A stretch of 64,000 bases of DNA from positions 104,995-168,994 of the forward strand of contig NZ_BOVL01000024.1 of NCBI RefSeq assembly GCF_019972155.1. The letters are read 5' to 3'. This stretch comes from Bradyrhizobium sp. RD5-C2. Its GTDB lineage: Bacteria > Pseudomonadota > Alphaproteobacteria > Rhizobiales > Xanthobacteraceae. The notes under the pieces were generated by a model. That model was not told the origin of the DNA. It was given only the letters and a program-made list of their open reading frames with translations, and ran no database searches. The position numbers were made by a program, and so were the translations under genes. Below are positions 17,605 to 26,849 of the stretch, one piece after another (position 1 is the stretch's first letter; every line of letters starts with the position of its first letter).

Positions 17605-18555
17605 ATGTTCGATACGATCAACTGGGACGATTTGCGGGTCTTCCTCTGTGCCGCTCGCGCCGGAAATTTGAGTCAGACCGCAAAGCGGCTGCGGCTGGAC
17701 CATTCCACCGTGAGCCGGCGGATCGCCCAGATGGAAGCTTCGCTCGGAATCGCGGTGTTCGAACGCCACCGCACCGGGCTCAAGCTCAACGAAGTCGGCG
17801 AGCGCTTGTTGCGTCATGCCGAGCGGGTCGAGAGCGCGGTGATCGCCATTCGTGAGGAGGCCAGCGCCAGCGACACCCAGGGACTGATCGGGACCGTGCG
17901 GCTCGCCACCATGGAGGGGATCGCCTCGCTCTATCTGGCGCAACGCTTCGCGAAACTGCGTCGCACCGCGCCGCAACTCTCCGTCGAGCTCGTCACATCA
18001 GCGCAGACGGTCTATGTGCACAAGCGCGAAGCCGATCTGTTCGTGTCGTTCTTCCGGCCACCCGGTCCGGGCCTGATCTCCGAGCGCATCGGCAAGTTTC
18101 GGCTCGGGCTATTCGCGAGCCAGAGCTATCTCGACCATCACGGCACGCCTGCAAGCCTTCGCGACCTCGCCGATCATTGGTTCGTCTCCTACATCGAGGA
18201 TCTGATCCAGGTCGATTCGGTGCGCTGGCTTGCCGACGTCATCGAGGAGCCGAAGATCGCCTTCCACTCCAACAGCATGATCGCACAGATGAACGCCGCG
18301 GCGGGCGGCCTCGGCATCGTCATGCTGCCGAGCTTTGCCACCAACGACCGGCCCGACCTGATCCCCGTGCTGCCTGCCCTCGCCGGCACCTTTCGCGAGG
18401 TCTGGCTCAACGTCCACAGCGACCTGCAATTTGCCCCGCGCATCCGCGCTGTCCGCGCGTTTCTGAAAAATACCCTGAAGCAGGACCCCGACATGCAGGT
18501 CACGCTGGCCGATGCCCTGCCGCAGCCGCGCACGGCAGATTGCAAAAATCCATAG
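17605..18555 (+). CDS. LysR family transcriptional regulator
   Basis: 316 residues. The N-terminal winged helix-turn-helix (WDDLRVFLCAARAGNLSQTA and HSTVSRRIAQMEASLG) is followed by a periplasmic-binding-like effector domain. The start is preceded by GGAGG at proper spacing. It is divergent from the nitrilase gene, the classical LysR arrangement, so the nitrilase is the most likely target. The downstream DUF485 and ActP genes are on the same strand and may be co-regulated. Confidence 0.93.
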   Translation: MFDTINWDDLRVFLCAARAGNLSQTAKRLRLDHSTVSRRIAQMEASLGIAVFERHRTGLKLNEVGERLLRHAERVESAVIAIREEASASDTQGLIGTVRLATMEGIASLYLAQRFAKLRRTAPQLSVELVTSAQTVYVHKREADLFVSFFRPPGPGLISERIGKFRLGLFASQSYLDHHGTPASLRDLADHWFVSYIEDLIQVDSVRWLADVIEEPKIAFHSNSMIAQMNAAAGGLGIVMLPSFATNDRPDLIPVLPALAGTFREVWLNVHSDLQFAPRIRAVRAFLKNTLKQDPDMQVTLADALPQPRTADCKNP

Positions 18556-18632
18556 TTCCCTTCCCCTGGAGCCCGGCTGAAGCTCATTCGATTGGCGCAA
18601 GGTCGCGCACGCTGAAGCTTCGAGGGGCAAGC

Positions 18633-18923
18633 ATGAACGTGGTTATTCCCGGCAAACCCGATCCGGCGCCGAGTGTCAGCGCCTTGGCCAAAAAGCGGCT
18701 GACAGTCGCGCTCGTGCTCAGTGCCGCGATGATCGTGATCTATTTCGGCTTCATGGGGCTGTTCGCGTTCGACAAGCCGCTGCTCGGCACCATCCTGATG
18801 CCCGGCCTGTCGCTCTGCATTGTGCTCGGCCCGCTCGTCATCATCTCCTCCTTCGCGCTCTGCCTGGTCTACGTGCTGTGGGCGAACCGGGTGTTCGATG
18901 CCGGCATCCGCAATCTTCGCTGA
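18633..18923 (+). CDS. DUF485 family small membrane protein
   Basis: 96 residues with two membrane segments (about 30-50 and 60-85), the second ending CLVYVLWANRVFD. DUF485 proteins are regularly encoded immediately before ActP-type acetate symporters and are thought to assist them. Here the actP-like start follows 14 bases after this stop, so the two form an operon. The start is ATG 18633, with an AGGGG sequence upstream. Confidence 0.9.
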   Translation: MNVVIPGKPDPAPSVSALAKKRLTVALVLSAAMIVIYFGFMGLFAFDKPLLGTILMPGLSLCIVLGPLVIISSFALCLVYVLWANRVFDAGIRNLR

Positions 18924-18937
18924 AGGGGCAGAGCAAG

Positions 18938-20521
18938 ATGGGCAGCAGCACGCTTTCGATCGGGTTCTTCTTCGCCTTCATGGCGTTGACCTTGGCGATC
19001 ACCTATTGGGCCGCGCGGCGCACGCGCACCACTGAACACTTCTTCGCCGCCGGCGGCCAGGTCACGCCGTGGCAGAACGGCTGGGCCCTCGCAGGTGACT
19101 TCCTGAGCGCCGCCGCCCTGCTCGGCATCGCCGGCATCGTCACCTCGAACGGCTTCGACGGCATGATCTATTCGATCGGGTGGCTGGTCGGCTGGCCGAT
19201 CATTCTGTTCCTGATCGTCGAGCCGCTGCGCAACGTCGGCCGCTTCACCTTCGCCGACGTCGTGGCCTATCGGCTGCGCCAGCGCCCGGTGCGCCTCGCC
19301 GGCGCCGTCGGGACACTGGCCGTCATCCTGTTCTACCTGATCGCCCAGATGGTCGCGACGGGATCGCTGATCAAGCTGCTGTTCGGCCTGCCCTACACCT
19401 GGTCGGTCATCGTGGTCGGCAGCGTCATGCTGGTCTATGTGCTGTTCGGCGGCATGTTGGCGACGACATGGGTGCAGGTGGTGAAGGCTGCGCTGCTGAT
19501 GGGCGGCGGCATCCTGCTCGCCTTCCTCGTGCTGACCCATTTCGAGATGAACCCGCTCAAGCTGTTCGCCGCGGCATCCGAGAAGTACGGCACCAAGGTG
19601 CTGCAGCCGGGATCGAAGGTGGTCTCGGGCCAATGGGACGCCATCTCGCTCGGGCTCGGCCTGATGTTCGGCACAGCCGCGATGCCGCATGTGCTGATGC
19701 GGGCCTATACGGTGAAGGATGCCAAGGCCGCGCGGTTGTCGATCCTCTATGCCACCGGCTTGATCGGCGTCTTTCATCTGATGGTCTTCATCATCGGCTT
19801 CGGCGCCATGGTGCTGGTCGGCGCCGACGCGGTGGCAAAGGCCGGAGGCGGCGGCAACATGGCAGCGCCGCTGCTGGCGCTCACGGTCGGCGGCAATGCC
19901 TTCTTCGGCTTCATCTGTGCGGTCGCGTTCGCGACCATGCTCGCCGTCGTCGCCGGGCTGACGCTGTCGGGCGTCGCCACGCTCTGCCACGACGTCTGGA
20001 CCAATGTGATCCGCAACGGCAGCGCTTCGGAGGCCGAGCAGCTCAAGGTCGCACGTGTCGCGACCGTCATGATCTCGATCTTCGCCATCTTCCTCGGCAA
20101 CGCGTTCGAGGGCCAGAACGTCGCCTTCATGGCGGGCCTTGCGTTCTCGATCGCCTGCGCCGCCAACTTCCCATCGCTGGTGCTCGCCATCACCTGGCGC
20201 CGCTTCACGACACCTGCGGCCGTGGCGAGCATCCTCGTCGGCACGCTGAGCTCGCTGGTGCTGATCTATCTGTCGCCGACCATCCAGGTCGACATTCTCG
20301 GCAAGCCGCTGGCCGCGATCGAGCACCAATGGTGGTTCGTGTCGCTGCGCAACCCGGCGATCATCAGCATGCCGCTGTCATTCGCAGTCGCGATCCTGCT
20401 ATCGCTGGTCACACGGGAGAAGAACGCAAATCGCGCCTTTGACGAGATGCAACGGCGCATCCTGCTCGGACCGATTCAGCCGAACACCGATGAGCCTGCC
20501 CGGGCCAAGAGTGCGGCCTGA
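18938..20521 (+). CDS. actP: Cation/acetate symporter ActP-like (sodium:solute symporter family)
   Basis: 527 residues with about 13 hydrophobic segments, typical of the SSS family. Recognisable features are TEHFFAAGGQVTPWQNGWAL near residue 30, AGDFLSAAALLGIAG, and FVAVVAGLTLSG-type motifs (FATMLAVVAGLTLSGVATL). ActP relatives take up acetate and other short monocarboxylates with a cation. The start ATG at 18938 was chosen because the upstream in-frame extension overlaps the DUF485 gene. The substrate could be the carboxylate released by the nearby nitrilase, but that is inference from position only. Confidence 0.88.
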   Translation: MGSSTLSIGFFFAFMALTLAITYWAARRTRTTEHFFAAGGQVTPWQNGWALAGDFLSAAALLGIAGIVTSNGFDGMIYSIGWLVGWPIILFLIVEPLRNVGRFTFADVVAYRLRQRPVRLAGAVGTLAVILFYLIAQMVATGSLIKLLFGLPYTWSVIVVGSVMLVYVLFGGMLATTWVQVVKAALLMGGGILLAFLVLTHFEMNPLKLFAAASEKYGTKVLQPGSKVVSGQWDAISLGLGLMFGTAAMPHVLMRAYTVKDAKAARLSILYATGLIGVFHLMVFIIGFGAMVLVGADAVAKAGGGGNMAAPLLALTVGGNAFFGFICAVAFATMLAVVAGLTLSGVATLCHDVWTNVIRNGSASEAEQLKVARVATVMISIFAIFLGNAFEGQNVAFMAGLAFSIACAANFPSLVLAITWRRFTTPAAVASILVGTLSSLVLIYLSPTIQVDILGKPLAAIEHQWWFVSLRNPAIISMPLSFAVAILLSLVTREKNANRAFDEMQRRILLGPIQPNTDEPARAKSAA

Positions 20522-20587
20522 ACAGCGGCGCGCAGGGTGAGATGTCGCGATAGCGCGGTAACTCACATATCGTGCAACACATTCAGT

Positions 20588-20708
20588 GTCGTCCTGGCGA
20601 AAGCTAGGGCCCATTACCCCTTACGCCAATTGCTGCGCGACGCTGGGGCCCCAATCCCTCTCACAATCACATGTCGTGGTTATGGGTCCTGGCTTTCGCT
20701 AGGACGAC
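20588..20708. repeat. Long inverted repeat (GTCGTCCTGGCGAAAGC type)
   Basis: Arm 20588-20613 (starting GTCGTCCTGGCGAAAGCTAG) is complementary, with few mismatches, to 20683-20708 (ending CTTTCGCTAGGACGAC). They are separated by 69 bases. It sits between the convergent actP and glmU genes. I recognise it as a dispersed repeat of bradyrhizobia; it may terminate transcription from both sides. No gene is visible in the 279-base gap. Confidence 0.75.
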
Positions 20709-20800
20709 GATTGGGGAGATTGCGTGACCAAATCTATCACCGCTCTGCCGGCACAGTGTTGAAGCCGTTGCGCCGGCATGACGACAATCACGCCAGCCGC

Positions 20801-22159
20801 TCACTTCCCCTTCGCGGCCTTCGCCTTCAGCTTGGCTGCGCGATAGCGCGCGGCGCCGCCTTCGCGGATCGACTGTTCGCTGCGCTCGAGCGCCATCGCG
20901 TCGTCGGGGACGTCCTTGGTGATGACGGAGCCTGAGCCGATATAGGCGCCCTTGCCGATCGTCACCGGCGCGACCAGCGAGGTGTTGGTGCCGACGAAGG
21001 CGCCCTCGCCGATCAGCGTCTTGTGCTTGAGGAAACCGTCATAGTTGCAGGTGATGGTGCCGGCGCCGAGATTGGAATTGGCGCCGACATGGGCGTCGCC
21101 GACATAGGAGAGATGGTTGACCTTGACGCCGGCCTCGAGCACAGCGGCCTTGGTCTCGACGAAATTGCCGATCCGTGCACCGTCGCCGAGCGAGGTGCCG
21201 GGCCGCAGCCGCGCATAGGGACCGACCGACACCTTCTTGCCGATACGAGCCTCGACGATGTGCGAGAAGGCATGGATCACGGCGCCGTCGTCGATCGTAA
21301 CGCCCGGTCCGATCACGACAAACGGCTCGATCACAACGTCCTTGCCGAATTTGGTGTCGGCGGCGAGATAGACCGTGTCCGGCGCGATCAAGGTCACGCC
21401 GGCCTCGAGCGCCTGCTTCCGCAGCCGCGCCTGCACCACGGCCTCCGCCTCGGCGAGCTGTGCCTTGGTGTTGATGCCGCGCACTTCGTCTTCGCTGGTC
21501 TCGATCACGACGGCCTCCAGTCCCAGTTCCCTGACGATGCCGACCGCATCGGTCAGATAATATTCGCCCTTGGCGTTGGCATTGCCGATCTTCTCGATGA
21601 TCGCGAGCGCCTTGCTGCCGCCGAACGCCATCACGCCGGCGTTACACAGCGTGATCTTGCGCTCCTCGGCGCTGGCATCGGCATGCTCGCGGATCGCAAC
21701 CAGTCTGCCGTTCTCGGTCACCAGCCGGCCGTAGCCGGTCGGGTCGGCGGCCTGGAAGCCGAGCACCGCGAGCGCTGCGCCGTCGCGCAGCGGCGCGCGC
21801 ATCCGCGCAAAGGTCTCGGCCGAGATCAGCGGCGTGTCGCCGAACGCGACCAGCAGGTCGTCGGCGCCGCGGGCGAGCGCCTCGCGCGCCGCCAGCACCG
21901 CATGCGCCGTGCCGAGCCGCTCGCGCTGCACGAAGATCTGCGCATCGGGCCGCACCCGGCGCGCCTCGGCGGCGACCGCCTCGTGGTCGGGACCGATCAC
22001 GACCGCGAGTTGCGAGCCCTCGCCGGAGGCTGTGGCATCGAGCACGTGCGCCAGCAGCGACTGCCCGGCCACCGGGTGCAGCACCTTCGGCAGCGACGAA
22101 CGCATCCGCGTACCCTCGCCGGCCGCAAGCACCACTGTCAGGCTCGATCGCGCAGTCAT
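20801..22159 (-). CDS. glmU: Bifunctional GlmU: glucosamine-1-phosphate acetyltransferase / GlcNAc-1-phosphate uridylyltransferase
   Basis: 452 residues. The N-terminal uridylyltransferase domain has the nucleotide-binding motif LAAGEGTRMRSSLPKVLH. The C-terminal half is a left-handed beta helix of hexapeptide repeats (GPYARLRPGTSLGDGARIGN) that acetylates glucosamine-1-phosphate, with the catalytic-region HLSYVGDAHVGANSNLGAG. It makes UDP-GlcNAc from the product of GlmS (via GlmM). On the same strand as glmS but separated by about 10 kb of unrelated genes. Confidence 0.97.
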   Translation of the reverse strand: MTARSSLTVVLAAGEGTRMRSSLPKVLHPVAGQSLLAHVLDATASGEGSQLAVVIGPDHEAVAAEARRVRPDAQIFVQRERLGTAHAVLAAREALARGADDLLVAFGDTPLISAETFARMRAPLRDGAALAVLGFQAADPTGYGRLVTENGRLVAIREHADASAEERKITLCNAGVMAFGGSKALAIIEKIGNANAKGEYYLTDAVGIVRELGLEAVVIETSEDEVRGINTKAQLAEAEAVVQARLRKQALEAGVTLIAPDTVYLAADTKFGKDVVIEPFVVIGPGVTIDDGAVIHAFSHIVEARIGKKVSVGPYARLRPGTSLGDGARIGNFVETKAAVLEAGVKVNHLSYVGDAHVGANSNLGAGTITCNYDGFLKHKTLIGEGAFVGTNTSLVAPVTIGKGAYIGSGSVITKDVPDDAMALERSEQSIREGGAARYRAAKLKAKAAKGK

Positions 22160-22342
22160 TCAGTATCCTCGACGGTTCGCGCAATCCGCTGCGCAACGCT
22201 TTCTTTGAGGCCGTCTTTAATTGTTTTCCCCGGCAGAAGAAACCGATTCGCCTCGGTGGCCCCTCAGATTCAAGTTCCCGGTCCATTTCCTGTTAATCTT
22301 TGCCTCGTGATTCGGCGGGCCTTGAGGAGGGCCAAGCGGGCT

Positions 22343-23734
22343 TTGGCCAAAGATCCCGACAATCTGGCGGCGGATTTCGATGCCGAGAGCAGCACCGGCT
22401 TTTTGGCCGAGGAGGATGCTCTCGATCGCCGCATGCTGTGGCGGCTCGGGTCGTGGGGCGTGGCTGCGGTCGGCGCCGTCACCATCGCCGTGATGGCCAA
22501 CCAGTCGGCGCTGACGCTGCGGCGCGACCAGGTCGCCGCATCCGATGTCGCACGACAGGCCCAGCAGTTGCAGACGCTGGCGAAGGAGAGCCATAACGAG
22601 ACGCGCCGGCTGGCATCCGCGATCGATACGCTCAACGGCGACCGCGACCGGCTGTATTCGCGCGTCACCACGCTGGAACAGGGTCTCGACTCCGTGACCG
22701 GCACGATCGCGAAACAGCCGGTGGCAGCCGTGCCGGCACCAACATCCTCGGCAGCGGCGCCGGCCACGCCGCCCGCTTCAGCCAATTCGGCGCCCGCGGT
22801 GGCGGCACCCGCTGTTGCCGCGGTCGCAACGACGCCACCTGCCGCGGTGGACAAGCTGGTCGCGACCGACAAGATGGTGGCATCCATCGACAGCAAGGCG
22901 CCGGCGCCGGCACCGGTCGAGAAGCCAGTTGCTACGACCGAGAAGCCCATGGCGGCCGACAAGAAGCCGACGGCCACCACGAGCAGGCCGCTGGTTGCCA
23001 CGGAGAAGCCGTCGGCCCCCGAGAGTTCGCCGCCGGTTTCTGCCGCCGCCCCATCGGTTGCCAGTCCGATGAGCGCGGCGGCCGCCGCGGCCAATACCGA
23101 CGAAATAAAGCCGGCCGCGCCAGCAGCCGCGGCCACGCCGGTGGACAAGCCGCTGATGGCATCGCGCGATCCCGCGCCGAACAGGGCAACCGAAGCGGCC
23201 AAGCCGCCGACCGCGAGCGACGTCAGCGCCGCGCCGATCCCGCCGCTGGTGATCACCCCGGATCCGGACTCCGAAGTTGAAGAGGATGCGCCGAAGGCGC
23301 AGGTCCAGCGCACCGAGTTCGGCGTCGATCTCGGCACGGCAAATTCGGTCAATGGACTGCGCGCGCTGTGGCGCGGTCTCTTGAAGTCGAAGGCCAACGC
23401 GCCGCTGGCGGCGCTGCGGCCGATCATCGTCATCAAGGAGAACAGCAACGGGCTCGGCATGCAGTTGCGCCTGGTCGCCGGACCGCTGAACGATGCCGGG
23501 ACCGCCGCCAAGATTTGCGCCGGCCTCAGCCTGGTCCAGCGGACCTGCGAGACGGCGATCTATGACGGCCAGCGGCTGGCCCTGAACGAGCCGCCTGCCG
23601 GCGCCAAGCCGGCTTTGCCGCACCGGCGGGTCGCGCCGAGGCGCACCGCCGCACCACCGCCGCAGCCGGTTGCGGAGGAAAAGAAGCCGGAGCCGACGAC
23701 AATCTCCTCGATGTTCCGGCGGAACAGCCAATAA
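22343..23734 (+). CDS. Membrane-anchored Ala/Pro-rich protein with C-terminal SPOR-like domain
   Basis: About 463 residues from TTG 22343, which follows a GAGGAGGG sequence. An in-frame GTG at 22307 would add 12 basic residues, and the true start is uncertain. One membrane segment follows the short cytoplasmic tail (WRLGSWGVAAVGAVTIAVMA), then a short coiled-coil-like stretch (QQLQTLAKESHNETRRLASA) and about 230 residues of low-complexity Ala/Pro/Lys linker. The C-terminus (FGVDLGTANSVNGLRALWRG, VAGPLNDAGTAAKICAGL) resembles SPOR domains that bind denuded peptidoglycan at division sites. It is divergent from glmU. A role in the cell wall is inferred. Confidence 0.8.
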   Translation: MAKDPDNLAADFDAESSTGFLAEEDALDRRMLWRLGSWGVAAVGAVTIAVMANQSALTLRRDQVAASDVARQAQQLQTLAKESHNETRRLASAIDTLNGDRDRLYSRVTTLEQGLDSVTGTIAKQPVAAVPAPTSSAAAPATPPASANSAPAVAAPAVAAVATTPPAAVDKLVATDKMVASIDSKAPAPAPVEKPVATTEKPMAADKKPTATTSRPLVATEKPSAPESSPPVSAAAPSVASPMSAAAAAANTDEIKPAAPAAAATPVDKPLMASRDPAPNRATEAAKPPTASDVSAAPIPPLVITPDPDSEVEEDAPKAQVQRTEFGVDLGTANSVNGLRALWRGLLKSKANAPLAALRPIIVIKENSNGLGMQLRLVAGPLNDAGTAAKICAGLSLVQRTCETAIYDGQRLALNEPPAGAKPALPHRRVAPRRTAAPPPQPVAEEKKPEPTTISSMFRRNSQ

Positions 23735-23830
23735 TCATGTCCGGCAAGGGATTGCGGCCAAATTCTCAACTAATTTCGCTGCGTCTCGCCGAGTCTTGTC
23801 CGAAGCCCCGTTCCCGACCATAGTGCCGCG

Positions 23831-24211
23831 ATGACAAAACCTCCGTTCCGTCTCTCCCCCTATCAGGTCCAGTTCCTGATGGTCGTGGGCTTCGTCACTG
23901 TCGGTTACGCGCTGTACGTGCGGTATCTCGCGATCGAATTCTCGCCCGTTGCACTGGCTTGCGACGCCGGCACGCAGACCATGCTCTGCAAGGCCCGCGC
24001 GCTGTCGACCGTGCTGTTCAAGAACTCGGTGTTCGGGATCACCGCGCTGGTGATTGCGGTGCTCAACCTGACGCGGCCGTCGATCGTGCTGCTCACCGTC
24101 GGCTTGATCGCAGCCGGGCTCGGGATCGTGCTTTACAACGTCGTGCTGTCGGGGCTCGCGATCGGACTGTTCATCCTGGGTTTTGCGCGGCCCGCGCCCG
24201 CCACAGCGTAG
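23831..24211 (+). CDS. Small membrane protein of unknown function
   Basis: 126 residues with four hydrophobic segments (about 12-32, 60-78, 82-100 and 102-120) and two Cys in the first loop (ALACDAGTQTMLCK). The tail overlaps the 3' end of ndvC on the other strand by 41 bases, so the two genes are convergent. I do not recognise a characterised family. Confidence 0.75.
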   Translation: MTKPPFRLSPYQVQFLMVVGFVTVGYALYVRYLAIEFSPVALACDAGTQTMLCKARALSTVLFKNSVFGITALVIAVLNLTRPSIVLLTVGLIAAGLGIVLYNVVLSGLAIGLFILGFARPAPATA

Positions 24212-25799
24212 CGGCGAGCAGAAGGTACATCACACAGGTCCAGTCCGACTGCCAGTTGATCGTGCCCTCGTTGCAGATCGTGTAGACGGCGGCGATCGCC
24301 AACAGACCGGCGAATACGGATTCCGCGAGCGGGCGGATACCTTCCTTCGGGCGATTGAGCATGGTCAGCAACGCGAACGGCACCACGGCCATGGTCAGCG
24401 AAGCATACGGAAAATCGCGGTAGCGAGGGTCGAAGGCGAAGCCGAGCGCGGTCTCGGCTGCGATCACCGTGGTGATGACCAGCACGATCGCCAGCACTGC
24501 GCCGATCGCGCCCTTGCCGCGATAGTCGCGCGGCCCGACCAGCTCCAGGAAGGTCGGCAGCGAGCGCCCGGCGATCAGTGCATGCGCAGTCAACAAGGGC
24601 GAGGCGATCGCGGCAGCGAGCAGCACGCCCCAATGCAGCCAGCCACCGACGCCGTAGCTCTCATAGTACATCTTGTCGCCGGCGATCCCGAGCAGCGTCC
24701 CCGCCGTCGTCGCCGAAATCGCGACCGCGATCCAGGCCGACGGCCGCGGCGTCCAGGGCCGGCGGCGAAGCGTCAGCCAGGCCGCGAGGAAGGTGGCGAT
24801 CGACAGCGCCATGCCGCCAGCCATCTGCAGCTTCCAGTCCGGGTAATTGCTGATCGCAACGCCGGGCGGGTACTTCACCTGCCGCTTGACCGCATCGAAC
24901 AGGCCCCAATTGCCGCCGACGGTGCCCTCGAGCTTGCGCTTCCAGGGCTGGTCATAGGCCTCGATCAGGTTGACCCGAAAGCCCTCGCGCTTGGCGAGAT
25001 CGAGGATCTCGGACACCACCCGCGCCTGGTTGGTGCGCGACGGCAAGGCGCCCTCCCGCATCCGTCCCGCGCTCGGCCAGCCAGTTTCGCCGATCAGGAT
25101 CTCCTTGCCCGGGAACGCCACCGCCATCCGCTTGCGGATATCGTCGACATGCGCCGCGGCGTACTTCGCCTTGATCGGAACGTCCTCCCAATACGGCAGG
25201 ATGTGAATGGTGACGAAATCGACCGCGTCATAGATCTCGCGGTTCTTCAGCCAGTATTCCCAGACGTCGGCATAGGTGACCGGGAGATTGCCCGACGCCG
25301 CCTTCACCGCGCGGATGTTGCCGGCAAGATCGGTGGCGGTCATCTCACCGCGCAGCAGCACCTCGTTGCCGACGATCAGCGAGGTGACGACACCGGGATA
25401 TTCCTTGGCGAGCCGGACCGCGATCGCGATCTGCTGCAAGTTCTTGAAGCGGTTGCTGCTGAGCCAGATGCCCTGCATCACCTTCAACCCGACCTTGGCC
25501 GCAACGCCGGGGACCTGGTCGAGGCCGTTCTCGATCGAATAGGTCCGCACGCAATCGGTGACCTTGGCGAGATCGGCGAGGTCCTGCTCGATCTGCTCGA
25601 CCGGAATTTGCGTGGTGGGATCAAGCGGTGTCTGGGCGCCGCGGAACGGCGTGTAGGACACGCATTGCAGCTTTGCGGCAGGATCGATCGGCGCACGCGC
25701 GAGCGTAATCGGCGTGGCGAGCCACCACCACACGGTTGCAATCACAGCGAGCGAGATCAGGAGAAGCGCCAGCGGCGTACGAAGCGAAATCGGTTCCAT
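24171..25799 (-). CDS. ndvC: NdvC, beta-(1,6)-glucan linkage enzyme of cyclic beta-glucan synthesis (GH17-like)
   Basis: 542 residues. After an N-terminal membrane anchor (LALLLISLAVIATVWWWLA), a GH17-like TIM barrel spans about residues 45-310. The presumed acid/base Glu is in VGNEVLLRGE near 147 and the nucleophile Glu in GETGWPSAG near 237. About six membrane segments follow. Length and position beside ndvD and ndvB match Bradyrhizobium NdvC. That protein is needed for the beta-(1,6) linkages and branching of cyclic glucan; mutants are reported to make beta-(1,3) rings and to be symbiotically impaired. The first half of NdvB is a paralogous domain. It is transcribed divergently from ndvD. 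Confidence 0.87.
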   Translation of the reverse strand: MEPISLRTPLALLLISLAVIATVWWWLATPITLARAPIDPAAKLQCVSYTPFRGAQTPLDPTTQIPVEQIEQDLADLAKVTDCVRTYSIENGLDQVPGVAAKVGLKVMQGIWLSSNRFKNLQQIAIAVRLAKEYPGVVTSLIVGNEVLLRGEMTATDLAGNIRAVKAASGNLPVTYADVWEYWLKNREIYDAVDFVTIHILPYWEDVPIKAKYAAAHVDDIRKRMAVAFPGKEILIGETGWPSAGRMREGALPSRTNQARVVSEILDLAKREGFRVNLIEAYDQPWKRKLEGTVGGNWGLFDAVKRQVKYPPGVAISNYPDWKLQMAGGMALSIATFLAAWLTLRRRPWTPRPSAWIAVAISATTAGTLLGIAGDKMYYESYGVGGWLHWGVLLAAAIASPLLTAHALIAGRSLPTFLELVGPRDYRGKGAIGAVLAIVLVITTVIAAETALGFAFDPRYRDFPYASLTMAVVPFALLTMLNRPKEGIRPLAESVFAGLLAIAAVYTICNEGTINWQSDWTCVMYLLLAATLWRARAAQNPG

Positions 25800-26043
25800 C
25801 CTCCGGGGGACCGTCGAATTAGCCGGTCATAGCCCGTCTGCCAAGTCCAGGAATCGGTCAATACCATGGTTGTCCTGCGACAGTTTTGCGCTGGGTCGAT
25901 AAAGTTGTGAGTTTGCTGGACAAAATACCAAATTCCAGTCATCAGATTTCGCCAGAGTCTCCGCCGCACTGGAGACCTATTTGGACGGCATCACGCCAGC
26001 CGTTAGGATGATCCCGCAGGGGCCGGAACATATCGGGGAATGC

Positions 26044-26655
26044 ATGCGTCGACGGCTGCTTGACTTGAAGAACACTGCTTTGCGCCATCTTGCCGTAACG
26101 GGCCTGGTTACAGCGCTCGCGCTCGTGAACGGAGCCGGCGGCGCGTTCGCCCAGAGCGGCACGCCGAACCCGCCCGATCAGGCCAAGCAGCAGCCTGGTC
26201 AGGCTGACGCCAATGCCAACGCTGTGCGGGAGGCCAACCAGCGCAAGGTCGAGGAATTCGTCGAGGCCCAGCAGGCGATCAACGGCCCGGCCGGCAACCC
26301 GGAATGCGTCTGGCTCGGCCGCCGTGTGGTCCGCCTGATGTGGAACGACGACCTCGATACCGCGTTCCGCCATCTCGACCTCTATGACCGGTTCGGCTGC
26401 CCCGGCGGTCACGTCCAGGCCGCGTTCCGCTGCCTGACCCGGTTCGGCGCCCAGATCGACGACAAGGTGCGCGGCAGCCTCGACGGCCGCATCCACGCCT
26501 GCTGGGTCAACCCGGGCGCCCAGCCGCAGGCGGCGGCAGCGGCCGCCGCGCCAACCCCGGCGCCGCCGACGGCCGGCAATGCCGCGCCTGCGCCGGCCGC
26601 GTCGCCCTCGCCTGCGCCGACCCCGTCGGCGACACCGGCGCCGGCATCGAAATAG
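26044..26655 (+). CDS. ndvD: NdvD-like exported protein of cyclic beta-glucan synthesis
   Basis: 203 residues from ATG 26044, preceded by GGGGAA; an upstream ATG at 25981 lacks support. A signal peptide (about residues 10-36, ending GGAFAQ) is followed by a compact conserved domain with Cys pairs (NPECVWLGRRVVRLMWNDDL, YDRFGCPGGH, FRCLTRFG, HACWVNPG), then a Pro/Ala-rich tail of about 40 residues. Its place between ndvC and ndvB fits ndvD, the third gene required for cyclic glucan synthesis in B. japonicum. The biochemical role is unknown. Confidence 0.78.
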   Translation: MRRRLLDLKNTALRHLAVTGLVTALALVNGAGGAFAQSGTPNPPDQAKQQPGQADANANAVREANQRKVEEFVEAQQAINGPAGNPECVWLGRRVVRLMWNDDLDTAFRHLDLYDRFGCPGGHVQAAFRCLTRFGAQIDDKVRGSLDGRIHACWVNPGAQPQAAAAAAAPTPAPPTAGNAAPAPAASPSPAPTPSATPAPASK

Positions 26656-26849
26656 CCGCATCGCGCGCTCGGATCCGGCCGCGTTTTTTTTTCGCAGCTG
26701 GAACGGCTTGCGCCCTTAAAACGCCATTGCGGCACACCAGTTGTTAAGTCGGATGGCGGAGATATCTTTCCCTCCGCCGCTATGTTGGCCGAACCCAGGG
26801 GACGGGTTCGCTTAGTCCTCAATCTCAGGCCCCGTATGGTTTAACCGCG

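Noticed and set aside
18869..20329. A 486-residue open frame antisense to actP
   Set aside because: Same mirror composition; no ribosome binding site or domain.
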